From Ruminococcus sp. FC2018 (GTDB lineage: Bacteria > Bacillota > Clostridia > Oscillospirales > Ruminococcaceae): a stretch of DNA of 64,000 nt. The translations under genes were made by a program, and so were the position numbers. The first letter of the stretch is position 1. The number at the start of each line of letters is the position of its first letter. This document shows positions 22,970 through 32,747 of the stretch, piece by piece. The notes below the pieces were generated by a model. The model was not told where the DNA came from. It did no database searches and saw only the letters and a list, made by a program, of their open reading frames with translations. Location: NCBI RefSeq assembly GCF_000621805.1, contig NZ_JHXH01000003.1:62001-126000 (forward strand), in the 5' to 3' direction.

Positions 22970-22998
22970 TTGAAAAACGCATAAAACTGTGATATAAT
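22970..22998 (+). promoter_or_regulatory. Promoter of upp
   Basis: TTGAAA at 22970-22975 and TATAAT at 22993-22998 are separated by 17 bases, 36 bases before the upp start codon. Confidence 0.8.
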
Positions 22999-23033
22999 GG
23001 TTATTGTAAAATAATCTCAAAGGAGCTTAAAAA

Positions 23034-23663
23034 ATGAGCAATACATTTATCATGGATCACCCTCTTGTAAAACACAAGATCACCCTTTTAAGAGACGAAC
23101 GCACCGGCACAAAGGATTTCCGCACCCTTGTTGGCGAGATAGGGAGCCTTATGGCATACGAGGCACTGCGTGACCTGCCCACAGAGCTTGTCCTTGTAAA
23201 GTCCCCGGTCGCCCAGTCTATGCAGCCTGTTCTTGCGGGAAAAAAGCTGGCTGTTGTACCTATCCTGCGTGCAGGCGTGGGTATGGTTGACGGCATACTT
23301 GCAATGTGTCCCTCGGCAAAGGTTGGTCATATCGGTCTTTACCGTGATGAGGTCACTCACGAACCCCACGAGTATTACTGCAAGCTTCCCGAGCATATGG
23401 ACGAGCGTCTTACCATCGTGCCCGACCCTATGCTTGCCACAGGCGGCTCTGCGGTGGACGCAGTAAATATGCTTAAAGAAAAGGGCTGCAAGGACATAAG
23501 ATTCATGTGCATCATCGCTGCACCGGAGGGCTTGAAACGGCTTGAAGAGGCACACCCGGACATAAAGATCTATGTGGGCTGTGTTGACGAAAAGCTCAAC
23601 GAAAACGCTTATATCGTTCCCGGGCTGGGAGATGCAGGCGACAGGATCTTCGGCACAAAATAA
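23034..23663 (+). CDS. upp: Uracil phosphoribosyltransferase
   Basis: A 209-residue pyrimidine salvage enzyme converting uracil and PRPP to UMP. The PRPP-binding loop is [14 protein letters not shown] near residue 130, and [16 protein letters not shown] near residue 75 is the family signature. GGAG lies upstream of the ATG. It is transcribed alone from its own promoter and ends in a terminator. Confidence 0.96.
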   Translation: MSNTFIMDHPLVKHKITLLRDERTGTKDFRTLVGEIGSLMAYEALRDLPTELVLVKSPVAQSMQPVLAGKKLAVVPILRAGVGMVDGILAMCPSAKVGHIGLYRDEVTHEPHEYYCKLPEHMDERLTIVPDPMLATGGSAVDAVNMLKEKGCKDIRFMCIIAAPEGLKRLEEAHPDIKIYVGCVDEKLNENAYIVPGLGDAGDRIFGTK

Positions 23664-23670
23664 AAAGAGA

Positions 23671-23707
23671 AAACCAAATGCTCCTTTGGGGAACATTTGG
23701 TTTTTTT
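23671..23707. terminator. Bidirectional terminator after upp
   Basis: AAACCAAATG (23671-23680) pairs with CATTTGGTTT (23694-23703) and T-runs flank both sides. Confidence 0.85.
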
Positions 23708-24398
23708 ATTTGTCAATATCTATCTGCCGAACAATGCTTGCGCTGTAATCGGTAATTCCTTTGCCCTGGTTTGGTACCTTTACGGAGTAGACCAGGTCTA
23801 TGGCAAACCCGACACACAGTATGATCGCAACCACCGTAAGCAGCTTTTTGGATACCCTTTGGAAAATATTATCCAGAAACGGTGAAAGCAGATATATCAC
23901 CAGTATGCAGGCAAACCCGAACACTACCATTCCCTCAAAGCAGATCCTGCCGTTAATGTTGAGGAAGTATCCGTTGTAGTCCCAGTACTTCAGCCCCTGC
24001 ATTTTTTCTATGACCACGCTGGTTATGTACTCGGCAATACCGCACATTACCACCGAGCCCACAAATACAGCTACCTGCTTGTCCACGTGCTTTTTGAAAA
24101 CCAGTATTGCGCTTACGCCGCCGCAGCCGTAGATAGGAAGCCATGGACCGTGCATGGTGCCTCGGTTAATGAACACCCCGTCTTCGATAACGTGGATACC
24201 CACCTCCCAGATCCAGCCGCCGATAGAGAACGAGAAAAACAGAAGGATATATCCCAGAATAGTATAATCCCTGTGATAATCCCGGTGTTTGATGACCTTT
24301 CCGGTAAAGCGGCTGAAGTGATATTTCTGCTCGTAGGCGATCCCGGGGTACTCGTCCAGCTGGCACAATTCATCAATGGTATAAGTTTTTTCTGTCAA
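23706..24398 (-). CDS. Putative ABC-transporter type IV (CmpB-like) membrane protein
   Basis: A 230-residue protein with about five membrane helices. The stretch GGWIWEVGIHVIEDGVFINRG and GPWLPIYGCGGV, marked here only as landmarks near residues 60-95, is the signature of the PF06541 'CmpB' family, whose function is not known. The likely start is TTG, overlapping the TGA of the upstream DUF975 gene, with GGGGG about 9 bases upstream. The two genes are co-transcribed. Confidence 0.75.
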   Translation of the reverse strand: MTEKTYTIDELCQLDEYPGIAYEQKYHFSRFTGKVIKHRDYHRDYTILGYILLFFSFSIGGWIWEVGIHVIEDGVFINRGTMHGPWLPIYGCGGVSAILVFKKHVDKQVAVFVGSVVMCGIAEYITSVVIEKMQGLKYWDYNGYFLNINGRICFEGMVVFGFACILVIYLLSPFLDNIFQRVSKKLLTVVAIILCVGFAIDLVYSVKVPNQGKGITDYSASIVRQIDIDK

Positions 24399-25621
24399 AG
24401 CTGTGCGCCCCCTTTCTCTCCTTCAGGCGTATCATCGCTGCTGTCGGGAATGCTTATCTTGAACATCTTTTCCTCGCCGCTGTTTTTTATCTCCTCACGC
24501 AGCAGTTCAAGGTCGATATACTCATCGTTCAGTTTTTCCGCACCCGGGATCCCCTCCTGTTTTGCCTTGCGCCTCAAAGCGATATAATACTCGGAGTATA
24601 TGGCTGCACGATAGGGATTTGAGAAGAATATTCCCACCGCACCCAGAGAAAGCATGGAAAGCATGGTCCAACCCAGAAGGGTACAGTCCGTTTTGAAAAG
24701 CTCCCACTTATGCCCGTCCATCATCTTCCGTGACAGGGTTATCGCCTCTTTTGAGGGCATATTGGGATTCTCTGCCAGGATACAGGGCACCATAGCATAG
24801 GAATACTGTTTTACAAAAAATCCGCCGATAGTAAACGTCCACAGTGTAAGAAACAGATCCTTGATGAGCATTGTCTTTATGGGGTGCAGGGTCCTTTCTC
24901 GGAACAGAAATCCCAGCCGTCCCACCTTTGTTTTGTGGTATGTTCTGCTTTCCATAAAAAATCTGCACTCGCACACCACAAGAAGATTTGTAACGAACAG
25001 TGCTCTCAAAAGGGATACCAGGAAGTTTGCGAAAATGTCAAAGGATTCCTTGAAGGACTTATTTTCCGAAAACGCAGCAGCAATGGACGCTACAAATGTA
25101 AACTTGTACGACTTGCTCCTTGTAAGCCCGTCAATATACAATATCGCATTGTCCGGCAGGTTCTCAAAAAAGCTGTTGCTTGTCAGCTGGTCCAGCCTTT
25201 CCTTTGCGCTCTTGGTTATAGAAAATGCACCAAGCAGGGTGTTTATCGTTGAGCCATCGCCTGTTGTGCCAAAGAACGTGACCTCCTTTGAGTTCAGCCC
25301 TTCAAGTCCGAAATCCTCAAAAGTCTTTTTCCACTTCTTTACCGCATCAACATTATTTATATGCCATTTTTTGTCCGTCTCCTCGGCAGTCAGACCGTTG
25401 GCGACCATATCCTGCACAATCTCTTTTTTCTGTTCGGGACTGTATTTAAGGTCGGCAACGTGGGTCATATCCCACATGGATATGCCCTGCACCGTAGTGC
25501 TGTATTCACCGGCAAGGAAGACCATTATAAAACACACCGCAATGCAGGCAAAATAATTCAGCTTCAGCGCACTGCGGGCTTTTTTCTTCAGCTCCCTGCG
25601 ATTCAAAACCCTATCCTTCAT
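24395..25621 (-). CDS. DUF975 family membrane protein
   Basis: A 408-residue membrane protein. It starts with the DUF975 signature RRELKKKARSALKLNYF and has about five to six hydrophobic helices. A soluble insertion at about residues 60-175 is longer than in most relatives. The family is widespread in Firmicutes and has no established function. GGGGAAG precedes the ATG. The next gene overlaps it by four bases. Confidence 0.8.
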   Translation of the reverse strand: MKDRVLNRRELKKKARSALKLNYFACIAVCFIMVFLAGEYSTTVQGISMWDMTHVADLKYSPEQKKEIVQDMVANGLTAEETDKKWHINNVDAVKKWKKTFEDFGLEGLNSKEVTFFGTTGDGSTINTLLGAFSITKSAKERLDQLTSNSFFENLPDNAILYIDGLTRSKSYKFTFVASIAAAFSENKSFKESFDIFANFLVSLLRALFVTNLLVVCECRFFMESRTYHKTKVGRLGFLFRERTLHPIKTMLIKDLFLTLWTFTIGGFFVKQYSYAMVPCILAENPNMPSKEAITLSRKMMDGHKWELFKTDCTLLGWTMLSMLSLGAVGIFFSNPYRAAIYSEYYIALRRKAKQEGIPGAEKLNDEYIDLELLREEIKNSGEEKMFKISIPDSSDDTPEGEKGGAQL

Positions 25622-25751
25622 TTCTTCCCCTCTGTTTTTTGTAATTCATTTTACCTCGTTTCAACCATACACACAGTTATTATATACAAATACAGACAAA
25701 ATGTCAAGCAAATCTCCCTTTTGAGCCTCTTTTGCCATATTTTCCGCACAA

Positions 25752-25783
25752 AAAAAGCCTGCCCTTTCCGGGTAGGCTTTTTG
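25752..25783 (-). terminator. Terminator after the 25790-26260 gene
   Basis: AAAAGCCTGCCC pairs with GGGTAGGCTTTT with a five-base loop and A/T runs on both sides, seven bases past the minus-strand gene's stop codon. Confidence 0.85.
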
Positions 25784-25789
25784 CGGTTT

Positions 25790-26260
25790 TTAATAAAGAG
25801 CACGTATCTGTCTGAGGCTGCGGAGTATGAGCCATGCCAGCAGTCCTACGCTTATTACACCAAAAACGGTAGTCTTGGTGCTTATGGGCGAATAGATGTC
25901 TTTATCCTCCAGAAGAGAGATAATGAACGCCTGCTGTGACTGTCCTTCATCGGAACGTTTTGAGCTGAGCTTATCCTTATCAAAATACTTCTGATACTCC
26001 TGGTCAAGTTTATCGTAGTTTACGCTGTATCTTCCGCCGTCACTTTCAATGGCACGGGACAGTGCTGTTTCCTCCCCCTTCATGGTGGAAAACATCAGCT
26101 CCTGCTGGCAGTTGTAGTCGCTTTTAAAGCTGAAAAAAGCCAGCACGGCAAACACCACCATGGCGATGTTGGAAATATAGAATATCGCCATTATCAATAT
26201 GGGGATCCCTATGCCCGTGCTATTGGTAAACTCCTCTCGTGGATTATCTATATGTGCCAT
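25790..26260 (-). CDS. Two-helix membrane protein, unknown function
   Basis: A 156-residue protein not recognised. One hydrophobic helix is at about residues 18-43 and another at about 127-147, with an intervening charged, probably outer region of some 80 residues. The C-terminus is basic (RSLRQIRALY). It begins 9 bases after the paaK stop codon with TAAGGAG as ribosome binding site, so it is the last gene of the ior-paaK operon. Confidence 0.6.
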   Translation of the reverse strand: MAHIDNPREEFTNSTGIGIPILIMAIFYISNIAMVVFAVLAFFSFKSDYNCQQELMFSTMKGEETALSRAIESDGGRYSVNYDKLDQEYQKYFDKDKLSSKRSDEGQSQQAFIISLLEDKDIYSPISTKTTVFGVISVGLLAWLILRSLRQIRALY

Positions 26261-26269
26261 AGTTTCTCC

Positions 26270-27502
26270 TTAATATCTGTTATCAAACACTCTTGTGGAC
26301 TTCTTCTCGCTTCTTGGCAGGTCGCCGATAGCCACAGGCTTAACGTTGACGGTTATGCCTATCTTTGACTTGAATGCAGACTGTATAGCCATTTCCATAT
26401 TGTAAGCATTTGCGTAGGGATTTATCTCAACAAACAGCGTGCAGATATCCTTGCCGTACATATGGTCTATCATGAACTGGTACTCGCTTGAGGCGCCGTC
26501 AACCCCGGAGAGCATTTCCTCTATCTGGCTTGGGAAGATATTTACGCCTTTGACCTTCACCATATCGTCCGTTCTGCCCAGGATAGTATCTATTCTCGGG
26601 TGCGGGTCTCCGCATGGGCAGTCGCCTGTGATTATCCTTGTAAGGTCGTGGGTACGGTATCTTATAAGCGGGGCACCCTGCTTTTTCAACGTGGTTATAA
26701 CAAGCTCTCCCACTTGTCCGTCAGGGAGTACCTCTCCTGTCTTGGGGTCAACTATCTCAAAGTATACAAAATCGTCCCACATATGCATTCCGCACTCATA
26801 GTCACAGCTTATTCCGATTCCCGGACCGTAAACCTCGGTAAGACCGTAGATATCGTAAAGCTGAACGCCAAGTTCATCAGCGATACGCTTTCTCATCTTT
26901 TTGCCCCAGCGCTCGGAGCCGATAACGCCCTTCCTGAGGCATATCTGATCGCCTATTCCTCGTTTTGCTATCTCCTCTGCCAGAAGCAGAGCGTAGCTTG
27001 AGGTTGCACACAGCACAGTGGACTTCATATCTACCATCATACGCAGCTGCTTATCGGTATTTCCCGGACCCATAGGAATTACCATTGCACCCAGCTTTTC
27101 CGCACCGTTCTGAAAGCCGATGCCTGCTGTCCAGAGTCCGTATCCCGGGGTAATATGTATCCTGTCAAGATCAGTTATACCTGCGGTCTTATAGCACCTT
27201 GCAAACATTTCCGCCCAATCCTCAACGTCCTGTCTTGTGTAGGGGATTATAACGGGCGTGCCGGTAGTTCCTGATGAGGAATGTATGCGCACTATCTCCT
27301 CCTCGGGCACTGCCATAAGTCCCAGAGGGTAAGCCTCACGCAGGTCCCCTTTCCAGGTAAAGGGCAGTTTTTCAAAGTCCTCCTGTGACTGTATAGAATC
27401 AACGTCTATGCCCTCCAGCTTTCTCTTGTAAAAGCAATCCTGCGAGGTCAGCTTTTTAAGCTGCTGCTTTATAAATCTGAACTGTTCTTCTTTCATCTTC
27501 AT
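26270..27502 (-). CDS. paaK: Phenylacetate--CoA ligase
   Basis: A 410-residue AMP-forming ligase activating phenylacetate or related aryl acids with CoA. The ATP-binding loop is SSSGTTGTPV near residue 92, the adenylate motif is YDIYGLTEVYGPG near 217, and RTDDMVKVKGVNIFPSQIE (a C-terminal domain landmark) is near 310. It lies 15 bases downstream of iorB. In fermenting Clostridia this trio converts aryl pyruvates to aryl acetyl-CoA and arylacetate, so the ligase may run in the direction that yields ATP. Confidence 0.93.
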   Translation of the reverse strand: MKMKEEQFRFIKQQLKKLTSQDCFYKRKLEGIDVDSIQSQEDFEKLPFTWKGDLREAYPLGLMAVPEEEIVRIHSSSGTTGTPVIIPYTRQDVEDWAEMFARCYKTAGITDLDRIHITPGYGLWTAGIGFQNGAEKLGAMVIPMGPGNTDKQLRMMVDMKSTVLCATSSYALLLAEEIAKRGIGDQICLRKGVIGSERWGKKMRKRIADELGVQLYDIYGLTEVYGPGIGISCDYECGMHMWDDFVYFEIVDPKTGEVLPDGQVGELVITTLKKQGAPLIRYRTHDLTRIITGDCPCGDPHPRIDTILGRTDDMVKVKGVNIFPSQIEEMLSGVDGASSEYQFMIDHMYGKDICTLFVEINPYANAYNMEMAIQSAFKSKIGITVNVKPVAIGDLPRSEKKSTRVFDNRY

Positions 27503-27517
27503 TGTCTTTTCCTCCCT

Positions 27518-28096
27518 TTACCCGTTTACCACAGCGTCGACCGCTTTTAAATTCATTTCGTGGAACTTTTCGGGGACACGCTTTTTTATGGCATTTTTAA
27601 GACTTTGGATGTCTATGCCCAGAGCACCTGTTTTTGCCGCACCTGCCAGCAGGGCGATATTCAGCACCTTTGGCGAGCCGCAGCGTGCACATATCTCCTC
27701 CCCGTCTATCACGGTAAGGTTCTTAACGTTAGCTTTGAGGTATTCAAGCATCTCACTTCCGTCGTATGAGGAACCGGAAAGTGATGCGGTGACCGGTCGG
27801 ACCGCCTTGGTGTTCACCACAACTGTGCCGTCCTTTTTCAGATAGTCTATACACCTTACCGCCTCAGCAGGCTCAAAGGCGATTATCACGTCCGCCTTGC
27901 CCTTTGGGATAAGGGACGAATTTATCTGCTTGTCGGAAACTCTCACATGGCTGACCACACAGCCGCCCCGCTGGGACATTCCGATAGTTTCGGCAGTTCT
28001 CACATTAAAGCCTGCCTCCATGCCCGAGAGGGCTATTATTCTCGAAGCCAGGACCGTACCCTGTCCTCCTACTCCGCACAAAAGTGTATTATTCAT
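27518..28096 (-). CDS. iorB: Indolepyruvate ferredoxin oxidoreductase, beta subunit
   Basis: A 192-residue gamma-type domain of 2-oxoacid:ferredoxin oxidoreductases. The N-terminal GVGGQGTVLASRII and the SQRGGCVVSHVR segment are characteristic. With IorA it oxidatively decarboxylates aryl pyruvates made from aromatic amino acids, reducing ferredoxin and forming aryl acetyl-CoA. It lies 18 bases downstream of iorA and upstream of paaK. Confidence 0.93.
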   Translation of the reverse strand: MNNTLLCGVGGQGTVLASRIIALSGMEAGFNVRTAETIGMSQRGGCVVSHVRVSDKQINSSLIPKGKADVIIAFEPAEAVRCIDYLKKDGTVVVNTKAVRPVTASLSGSSYDGSEMLEYLKANVKNLTVIDGEEICARCGSPKVLNIALLAGAAKTGALGIDIQSLKNAIKKRVPEKFHEMNLKAVDAVVNG

Positions 28097-28114
28097 TTCA
28101 AGCCACCCCTTTCA

Positions 28115-29908
28115 TTATCCCTCACGCTTTTCTATTGCACCCACAGGGCAGACCTGTGCGCACAGGGAACAGCCGAAGCAAAGGCTCTTTTCCACAGTGA
28201 CCTTGCCGTCGTCTATAACTATTGCAGGACAGCCAAGCTGGCTTATGCACTTTTTACAGCCCACGCACTTGTCGGTTATCTCGTACTGCTTTGCAGACTT
28301 TGTAACGGCGATACAGGGCGACTTGAAGATGACTGCTCTTACGCCGCTTTTTTCAGCCGCTCTCTGAACAGCCGCAGTGGCTGCGGAAAGGTCAAGGGGG
28401 TTCACAGTTTCAACGCTTGTAAGACCTATGGCTTTAAGTATGGCTTCAATGGACACCTTCTGTGCCACCTCCCCCATCATAGTGACTCCTGTACCAGGGT
28501 GTGGCTGATGACCTGTCATGGCGGTGGTGGAATTGTCAAGGACAATAAGGATCATATCGTTTTGGTTATACACCGCATTTATCACGCCGGTAATGCCCGA
28601 GGCGAAAAATGTGGAATCGCCGATAAATGAAAAGTTCAGAGTATCCGGCTCCACGATATGAAGTCCCTGGGCGATAGTCACGTCTGCACCCATGCAAAGA
28701 CAGGTATCCACCATATCAAGGGGCATTGCGTTGCCAAGGGTATAGCAGCCGATATCGCCGCTGAACACGGCTTTTCTGCCCTTTACAGCCTGCTTTACCG
28801 CATAGAAGGAAGCTCTGTGGGGACAGCCTGCGCAAAGCACAGGGGGTCTTACGGGAAGCTCAGGCGGCTTTGGGAAAGAGCTTTCTGCGGGCTTGATACC
28901 CAAAAAGCCTTCCAGCACCTTAGCCACTGATTCGGCAGAATTCTCACCTGCGCTCTGAACGCAGGAATCTATCTTTCCGTGTATCTTAACGTTAAGTCCG
29001 TACTTTCCGCAGATGTATACAAGCTCTCTTTCAAGCACAGGGTCGAGCTCCTCAAAGCACATTACCTCATCCAGTCCCTCAAGGAACTCAAGAGCCTGCT
29101 TTTCGGGAAACGGGAACGGCGTTGCAACTTTAAATACCTTGACCTCCTGTCCGCTGTCCTCAAGGCTTTCCATTACATATCCGTAGCTTGCCCCATGGGT
29201 GCAGATACCCTTTTTACCGCTGCCTGTAAGGGTATTGAAGCGGTAAGAGGAAAACTCATCACCGATCAGCGGATTGCGTTTTTCGATTTTCTGATGATTG
29301 AGGAAAGATGTTCTGGGGAATATAACCCAGCGCATGGTGTCCTTTACAAATCCATCGGGGATATGCCTTTCATAGCTTTCATCCACCTGCACGTCAGCGC
29401 ATCCGTGACATATCCTTGTGGTAGGTCTGAAAAGGACAGGGGTTTGGTATTTTTCCGAGAAGTCAAAGGCATCCTTTATCATCTCGTATGCCTCCTCGGG
29501 CGAGGAGGGGTCGAACACAGGCAGCTTGCAGAAGTGTGCAAAGTGCCTTGTATCCTGCTCTGTCTGGGAAGATATCGGACCCGGGTCGTCGGCGGAAACT
29601 ATGACCATTGCCCCCTTGACGCCCACGTAGGCAAGGCTCATAAGCGGATCGGATGCCACGTTCAGTCCCACCTGTTTCATGGTGACAAGAACCCTTGCCC
29701 CTGCATAGGCTCCTCCTGCAGCCACCTCAAGAGCTGCCTTTTCGTTTACGCTCCATTCCACATGGATAGAGCCGTCGTTGTTTTTTGCCACAGTTTCAAG
29801 TATCTCCGTAGAGGGAGTACCGGGATAGCCTGCCACAAGGTTCACACCTGCGTGGATAGCACCCAGTCCGATAGCTTCGTTACCCATTAAGAATTTTTTG
29901 ACCTTCAA
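28115..29908 (-). CDS. iorA: Indolepyruvate ferredoxin oxidoreductase, alpha subunit
   Basis: A 597-residue subunit. The N-terminal pyrimidine domain begins MKVKKFLMGNEAIGLGAIHA, the TPP-binding domain has GDIGCYTLG and GDSTFFASG...NQND (about residues 390-450), and the C-terminus carries two 4Fe-4S motifs (CVGCKKCISQLGCP and CFGCSLCAQVCP). The TTG at 29908 is taken as start because GGTGGG lies about 8 bases upstream and MKxxFLMGNEAI is the usual family N-terminus. It heads the iorA-iorB-paaK operon. Confidence 0.94.
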   Translation of the reverse strand: MKVKKFLMGNEAIGLGAIHAGVNLVAGYPGTPSTEILETVAKNNDGSIHVEWSVNEKAALEVAAGGAYAGARVLVTMKQVGLNVASDPLMSLAYVGVKGAMVIVSADDPGPISSQTEQDTRHFAHFCKLPVFDPSSPEEAYEMIKDAFDFSEKYQTPVLFRPTTRICHGCADVQVDESYERHIPDGFVKDTMRWVIFPRTSFLNHQKIEKRNPLIGDEFSSYRFNTLTGSGKKGICTHGASYGYVMESLEDSGQEVKVFKVATPFPFPEKQALEFLEGLDEVMCFEELDPVLERELVYICGKYGLNVKIHGKIDSCVQSAGENSAESVAKVLEGFLGIKPAESSFPKPPELPVRPPVLCAGCPHRASFYAVKQAVKGRKAVFSGDIGCYTLGNAMPLDMVDTCLCMGADVTIAQGLHIVEPDTLNFSFIGDSTFFASGITGVINAVYNQNDMILIVLDNSTTAMTGHQPHPGTGVTMMGEVAQKVSIEAILKAIGLTSVETVNPLDLSAATAAVQRAAEKSGVRAVIFKSPCIAVTKSAKQYEITDKCVGCKKCISQLGCPAIVIDDGKVTVEKSLCFGCSLCAQVCPVGAIEKREG

Positions 29909-29970
29909 TTTTTATCCCACCGTTTCATGGTATTCTGTATTGTATATAAGCGTTATTCATTGCCGCTTTT

Positions 29971-31122
29971 TTATTTTTTCTCTGCAAAATTTATAGTTAC
30001 TTTTGCCACCTCGCATTTTGCAGGAAACTTGAAATGAAAGCCCCAGCCGCCTGCACCTTGTGTGGTGAATGCAGTCATGTCGCCAAACTGCTGTGTGCCG
30101 TACATCATATCGTTCATAAATGAAAACGGCAGATAGGTAAGGGGGAACTGCTCCCCGTGTGTATGCCCGTGCATGGAAACGTCTGCACCTGCGGCAGCGA
30201 TCTCCTTTATACCGTGAGGCTCATGTTTAAGTACGATAAGAGGCTTTGTCTTATCCGCTTTTGTCCTTTCAAGCAGTTTGTCTATGGAATAGCCCACGGT
30301 GTCGTACTCCGAGCGCATACCAACCAGAGTTATGTCTTCGGCGATAACTGCGCTTTCGTCCTGAAGCACCCTGATACCTGCCTGTGTGAAATACTCTGTT
30401 GTATCGCCCCCCTGCATACCCTCGTGGTTGCCAAGGATATAGAAAGAGCCGTATTTGCTTTTTACGCTTTTGAACTTCTCGCTGAAATACTCCATTTCAT
30501 CTGTGGTTGTGTTCTCATCGAAAACATCACCCAGCAGGAACACAACGTCGGGCTGCATTCCGTTTATCTTTTCCACGATAGTATCTATTGTACTTTTGTG
30601 GGCAGAGATGCCTATATGGGTATCGGACACCACCGCAGCGGTCAGACTCTTGTTTTTTGAAGCCTTCTGAACGTTTATCTCATGATCTGATGTGCGTACT
30701 ATGCCTGCGTTTATATAACCCACCACGCCAAGCAAAGCTGTGGCGATAAGCAGCACCGGGACGGTTATCCTGGTTTCCTTGATAAAGTGAAGAAAGCGGT
30801 TTTCCGGTTTGAGGAATGCACCAAGCAAAAAGCCAAAAACGTATTTGAGCAGCATAATGACCGAGGTGTAGATAAGCACGATGAATGTCACCGCCGACAG
30901 GAATATCATTACCTCTTTAAGCGGCTTGAAAGTTATGCTCTTTATGTTGAACACAGTGTAGAACATATTTGTTATCAGCAATGTTACAATAAGCCAGAAA
31001 TAGACCTTTGATGCCGCAACGTTATTTTTCCACCAGTCAAGGCAGCTCACAACGCCTATCCCAAGGACAAATACCACTGCTGCGAAAATCACAAACACCA
31101 TAATATATACCCCTTTTTTCAT
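29971..31122 (-). CDS. Membrane-anchored metallophosphoesterase
   Basis: A 383-residue protein with four N-terminal membrane helices (to about residue 145) followed by a calcineurin-like phosphoesterase domain. The metal-binding motifs are SDTHIG, LGDVFDE, LGNHEG, LKHEPHG and HGHTHGEQFP, all intact. It resembles the YkuE/YaeI-like branch, which acts on lipid or nucleotide phosphates at the membrane. Two starts are possible: ATG 31122, used here, or ATG 31101 with AAAGGGG 8 bases upstream. It begins two or three bases after the rRNA methyltransferase stop, so the two are coupled. A second protein of the same design is at 52412-53602. Confidence 0.82.
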   Translation of the reverse strand: MKKGVYIMVFVIFAAVVFVLGIGVVSCLDWWKNNVAASKVYFWLIVTLLITNMFYTVFNIKSITFKPLKEVMIFLSAVTFIVLIYTSVIMLLKYVFGFLLGAFLKPENRFLHFIKETRITVPVLLIATALLGVVGYINAGIVRTSDHEINVQKASKNKSLTAAVVSDTHIGISAHKSTIDTIVEKINGMQPDVVFLLGDVFDENTTTDEMEYFSEKFKSVKSKYGSFYILGNHEGMQGGDTTEYFTQAGIRVLQDESAVIAEDITLVGMRSEYDTVGYSIDKLLERTKADKTKPLIVLKHEPHGIKEIAAAGADVSMHGHTHGEQFPLTYLPFSFMNDMMYGTQQFGDMTAFTTQGAGGWGFHFKFPAKCEVAKVTINFAEKK

Positions 31123-31124
31123 TC

Positions 31125-32351
31125 TCAAACCACCTGGAAGAGATAGAATTTGAGATAGTCCGTTTCCGGAACGTTGAGCATTATCGGGTGGTCGGGGCTT
31201 TGTCTTCTGGACTCTATCATTTTAAGGCTGACCCCTGCGTCGGCAGCTGCGGACATAAGCATTTTCACAAACAGCTCATTGTCCATAAAGTGGGAACAGG
31301 AACAAGTGGCGAGGTATCCTCCCCTTGGCAGCAGTTTCATTGCACGGTAGTTTATTTCCTTATATCCCCTTTTGGCACTGTCCACCGTTTTGCGGTTTTT
31401 GGTAAATGCAGGCGGGTCGAGTATTATAAAATCGTAGTCCGCTCCCTTTTGCGCAAGCTGCGGCAGCAGGTCAAACACGTCTGCACACAAAAAATCCATG
31501 CTTCCGTCAAGACCGTTTTTCACAGCGTTTTCCTTTGCGGTATCAACGGCAAACTGCGAAACGTCCACCGCAGTAACGTGCGCCGCACCGCCCTTTGCGG
31601 CATTCAGAGCAAAGGAGCCTGTGTGGGTAAAGCAGTCAAGCACACGCTTGCCCTTTGCGATTTTTGCAACGGCAAGGCGGTTATACTTCTGGTCAAGGAA
31701 AAAGCCTGTTTTCTGTCCGTTTTCCACATCAACGGTATACACTATCCCGTTCTCTGTCATCTCGGTGACCGGTGAGGGCGGCTGGGGAAGAAAATCCGCC
31801 TTATACCAGCCTTTATACTGCTGCAAGCCCTCCAGCTCACGGATAGCCACGTCGTTGCGCTCCATTATCCCTTTTACCTGTATCCCATCTTTGGAAAGGC
31901 AGTCGCACAGCGCTTTGTATATCACATCTTTTTTCCTGTCCATGCCAAAGGAAAGCACCTGGGAAACGAGAATATCACCGTATTTGTCCACGGTAAGTCC
32001 GCACAGTCCGTCGGCTTCACCGAAAATAAGCCTGCACGCCGAAAAGTCATCGCCCATAACAGTCTTTCGATAGTCAATGGCGTACTGCACACGGCGCTGA
32101 TAAAAGCTGTCGGAAAAAGTCTCGTTTGTATTATTTGAAAGCAGACGAATGCGTATCTTGCTTTTTTCGCTGTAAAAACCGCTGCCCAGATACTTTCCGC
32201 CCTGTGAGAAAACATCGGCGATGCAGCCGTTTTCGCACTCGCCCGGCTGGTCGGTTATCACGTTGTCGTACACCCACGGGTGTCCGCTCTTTATTTCACG
32301 CTCGCCTTTTTTTGAAACGGTGAACGCAGGGAACTCTCTTTTTATCTTCAT
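31125..32351 (-). CDS. rlmI: Class I rRNA (cytosine) methyltransferase, RlmI-like
   Basis: A 408-residue SAM-dependent methyltransferase. The N-terminal PUA domain (about residues 1-75, GHPWVYDNVI) precedes an EEHEE-type domain and the Rossmann core. Motif I is VLDCFTHTGSFALNAA and motif IV is FIILDPPAFTKN, with CSCSHF as the catalytic cysteine region. This layout is that of RlmI/YccW, which makes m5C in 23S rRNA. The gene overlaps the preceding small gene by four bases. The symbol is given by family, not by proven site. Confidence 0.82.
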   Translation of the reverse strand: MKIKREFPAFTVSKKGEREIKSGHPWVYDNVITDQPGECENGCIADVFSQGGKYLGSGFYSEKSKIRIRLLSNNTNETFSDSFYQRRVQYAIDYRKTVMGDDFSACRLIFGEADGLCGLTVDKYGDILVSQVLSFGMDRKKDVIYKALCDCLSKDGIQVKGIMERNDVAIRELEGLQQYKGWYKADFLPQPPSPVTEMTENGIVYTVDVENGQKTGFFLDQKYNRLAVAKIAKGKRVLDCFTHTGSFALNAAKGGAAHVTAVDVSQFAVDTAKENAVKNGLDGSMDFLCADVFDLLPQLAQKGADYDFIILDPPAFTKNRKTVDSAKRGYKEINYRAMKLLPRGGYLATCSCSHFMDNELFVKMLMSAAADAGVSLKMIESRRQSPDHPIMLNVPETDYLKFYLFQVV

Positions 32352-32728
32352 TTGTCCTCTCCTTGAGTTTTATCGTCGGGGTAATCCCAGAACCCGCCCT
32401 TGTGGAAATTCTCATTGCCAAGCGGCTTTGCCGTCAGCCTGAATATCACGCACCCGTCGGGGCAGACGACAGTTTTGCTGTACTTTCCATCGCCGCCGAG
32501 ATTTTCAAGGTCGCCGCCGCTTCTCACCGCTTCCATTAGCGGATAAAGCATCATCATCGTCTTTGAGCAGATACCAAATCCCTGCTTATTCACGGGACAG
32601 CCGTAGGTGCAGGTATATACATCGCCTATCTCCTCGCCGTTGCGGCAGTATCTCTCGGTCTTGTCACCGTGCAGAAAGCCCGCTACCTCAACGGTGAACT
32701 CGTATTCTTCATCATACCACTTTTTCAT
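32348..32728 (-). CDS. TIGR04076-like small protein
   Basis: A 126-residue cytoplasmic protein. Its pattern of cysteines (RYCRNGEEIGDVYTC, YGCPV, GFGICSKTM, VVCPDGCVIFRL) resembles the TIGR04076 family, which has no known function. ATG 32728 is chosen because AAAGGAG lies about 7 bases upstream. The stop overlaps the start of the methyltransferase gene, so the two are translationally coupled. Confidence 0.65.
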   Translation of the reverse strand: MKKWYDEEYEFTVEVAGFLHGDKTERYCRNGEEIGDVYTCTYGCPVNKQGFGICSKTMMMLYPLMEAVRSGGDLENLGGDGKYSKTVVCPDGCVIFRLTAKPLGNENFHKGGFWDYPDDKTQGEDK

Positions 32729-32747
32729 AGCTGTCTCCTTTGCGCTG